NCBI RefSeq assembly: GCF_020831365.1
Contig: NZ_JAJHPV010000021.1
Coordinates: forward strand, 389,339 to 453,338
Length of the DNA stretch: 64,000 nucleotides
Direction: 5' to 3'
Source: Massilia agrisoli
Lineage (GTDB): Bacteria > Pseudomonadota > Gammaproteobacteria > Burkholderiales > Burkholderiaceae_D
Within the stretch, counting starts at the first letter, position 1. Every line of letters starts with the position of its first letter. Made by a program: the position numbers and the translations under genes. The notes beneath the pieces were generated by a model. It had not been told where the DNA came from. It saw only the letters and a program-made list of their open reading frames with translations, and ran no database searches. This document shows, piece after piece, positions 62,792-64,000 of the stretch.

Positions 62792-63823
62792 ATGCGTAAC
62801 CTGATTGTCCTCTCCGCCTGCTGCTTCGTCATTGCGACGGCCGGCGCGAAGGATCCCCCAGCCAGCCCAGCCCCAGCGAGCGCCGCCGCCAAGCCGGCCG
62901 CCGCTGCGCCTGCCCCTGCGCCATCGAAGGCTGAAGCGCCGGCCCCGCGCCGCCTGACGGCTGCCGAGCAGCGCGTCATCGACGAGCAGGCCGAGCTGGA
63001 CCTGCAAGCACGCATTGCCGCCCGCATCGCCGAAATGCGCGCCAACCAGCAGCAGCGCGCCGCGGCAGCGGCCAAGGCTGCGCGCCAGGCCGCCGCGGCG
63101 AAAAAGAAAAAGCAAGCGGTGGCCGCCAAGCCGCCGCCTCCTGCCAACGGCACCCATTGGGCCTACGATGGCGAGTTCGGCCCGGCCAACTGGAGCAAGA
63201 TCAACGCGAAATGGAGCCAGTGCGGGCAGGGCGGCCGCCAGTCGCCGATCGACATCCGCGACGGCATGAAGGTCGACCTGGAAAAGCTGGCCTTCGACTA
63301 CAAGCCGTCGTCATTCAGCGTGATCGACAACGGCCATACGGTCCAGGTCAACGTCGCGGGCGGCAACTACCTGACCGTGCAGAACCGCTCGTACGAGCTG
63401 GTGCAGTTCCACTTCCACCGTCCGTCGGAAGAGCGCATCAACGGCAAGAGCTTTGAAATGGTGGTACACCTGGTGCACCGCGACGTCGAGGGCAGGCTGG
63501 CGGTGCTGGCGGTGCTGCTTGAACGCGGCGCCGGGCACAACATGATCCAGACGGTGTGGAACAACCTGCCGCTGGAGAAGCACGACACCGTGCAGCCATC
63601 GGTGGTGCTCGATATCGCCGAGATGCTGCCGGAGCGGCGCGACTACTACACGTATATGGGTTCGCTGACCACGCCGCCGTGCACCGAGGGCGTGCTGTGG
63701 CTGGTGATGAAGCAGCCGATGCAGGCGTCGCCGCAGCAGATGGCCATCTTCAGCCGCCTGTATCCGTTCAATGCGCGCCCTGTTCAGGCGCATTCGGGAC
63801 GGGTGATCAAGGAATCGAACTAA
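62792..63823 (+). CDS. Periplasmic alpha-carbonic anhydrase with long Ala/Pro/Lys linker
   Basis: A 343-residue exported enzyme. After a signal peptide (residues 1-19) there is a 100-residue Ala/Pro-rich then Ala/Arg/Lys/Gln coiled region (residues 20-115). The catalytic domain begins at HWAYDGEFGPANW near 123, with QSPIDIRDG near 150 and zinc-binding QFHFHRPSEE (His207, His209) plus a third His in MVVHLVHR near 226. TPPCTEG near 292 is conserved. The linker is unusual in bacterial alpha-CAs and might tether the enzyme to the wall or membrane. It catalyses CO2/bicarbonate interconversion in the periplasm. Confidence 0.92.
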   Translation: MRNLIVLSACCFVIATAGAKDPPASPAPASAAAKPAAAAPAPAPSKAEAPAPRRLTAAEQRVIDEQAELDLQARIAARIAEMRANQQQRAAAAAKAARQAAAAKKKKQAVAAKPPPPANGTHWAYDGEFGPANWSKINAKWSQCGQGGRQSPIDIRDGMKVDLEKLAFDYKPSSFSVIDNGHTVQVNVAGGNYLTVQNRSYELVQFHFHRPSEERINGKSFEMVVHLVHRDVEGRLAVLAVLLERGAGHNMIQTVWNNLPLEKHDTVQPSVVLDIAEMLPERRDYYTYMGSLTTPPCTEGVLWLVMKQPMQASPQQMAIFSRLYPFNARPVQAHSGRVIKESN

Positions 63824-63836
63824 GCGCTGGCTGATC

Positions 63837-63866
63837 GGCGGATGCGCGCTGTGCGCTTATCCGCCC
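63837..63866. repeat. REP-like palindrome (family 2)
   Basis: GGCGGAT (63837-63843) pairs with ATCCGCC (63859-63865), with GCGC/GCGC inside, followed by CTACC. Sequence GGTAGGGCGGATAAGCGCAC on minus is unrelated to the GTTCCCGC family. Confidence 0.75.
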
Positions 63867-63902
63867 TACCGTCAGCGGTATTCGTAGATACCGTCTTGAT
63901 CG

Positions 63903-64000
63903 TCAAGCCTGAACGGCAAAATTTGCCTCGTATGCCCGTCCAGTTTTGACGACACCGAAGCACAAATGTGCAAGCTTCCGCATGGCGGCCCCAATGGCCG
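63903..64000 (-). CDS. IS110-family transposase, C-terminal fragment (runs off right edge)
   Basis: Only the last 31 codons are inside the window, read on minus: AIGAAMRKLAHLCFGVVKTG followed by RAYEANFAVQA and stop at 63903-63905. The AAMRKL and F-G-V pattern is the typical end of IS110/IS1111 transposases. Start and catalytic DEDD residues lie beyond 64000, so whether it is intact is unknown. Confidence 0.75.
   Translation of the reverse strand, partial: AIGAAMRKLAHLCFGVVKTGRAYEANFAVQA

Overview
This 64 kb window is bacterial chromosome from what looks like a Betaproteobacterium of the Oxalobacteraceae, Massilia-like. The evidence is very high GC with strong GC bias at third codon positions, a Chp-type chemotaxis kinase, the yqgE-ruvX-pyrR-pyrB-pyrC' block, the ybeZ-ybeY-corC-lnt-glyQ-glyS-gmhB-plsC block, a PEP-CTERM protein, and dispersed REP-like palindromes. 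The genus is inferred from gene order and protein character, not from a database search. About 90 percent is coding. Most genes sit in tight same-strand runs with stop/start overlaps. Several well-supported starts are TTG or GTG.

Layout. 1-5.3 kb: 3' part of a giant ChpA/PilL hybrid kinase (type IV pilus chemotaxis), then convergent DNA photolyase. 6.9-10.7 kb: yqgE, ruvX, pyrR, pyrB and a degenerate, probably non-catalytic dihydroorotase. 10.7-12.4 kb: REP pair, a lysophospholipid acyltransferase and apaH. 12.5-21.4 kb: envelope polysaccharide region with rmlBACD (dTDP-rhamnose), a WecA/MraY-like initiating transferase, an H-NS-like protein, a phosphomannomutase and the LPS core genes waaC and waaA. 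21.5-31.5 kb: one hypothetical gene, then a nine-gene minus-strand run ending in ygjP. 32-36 kb: a small HTH-like protein, an HDOD pair, a glutathione transferase, a periplasmic AHL-lactonase-like enzyme and a tiny PEP-CTERM protein. 36-40 kb: a divergent FtsH-like membrane protease with a long leader, a perfect 64-bp palindrome and a YbaL-type K+/H+ antiporter. 40.3-44.6 kb: a TetR regulator divergent from a thiolase/acyl-CoA dehydrogenase/CoA-transferase operon, with a clear promoter and operator between them. 44.6-47.9 kb: M48 peptidase, DUF2007 and DUF445 proteins. 48-51.2 kb: small protein, double-domain KaiC-like ATPase and hybrid histidine kinase. 51.4-55 kb: an NrtA/SsuA-type ABC importer interleaved with an SCO protein and a possible cupredoxin-like protein. 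55.3-56.7 kb: an FtsZ paralogue, a bidirectional terminator and tRNA-Met. 56.7-60.8 kb: miaA, a Bcr/CflA-type transporter and mutL. 60.8-64 kb: REP pair, periplasmic cyclophilin, DedA protein, alpha-carbonic anhydrase, a second kind of REP, and the 3' end of an IS110-type transposase running off the right edge.

Most of the window is housekeeping sequence. The parts most worth follow-up are the KaiC-like/kinase cassette, the ABC-SCO-cupredoxin cassette, the FtsZ paralogue without a C-terminal anchor peptide, the divergent FtsH-like protease with its structured leader, the pseudo-dihydroorotase, and the two unrelated palindromic repeat systems. No CRISPR array, prophage or integrative element was seen.
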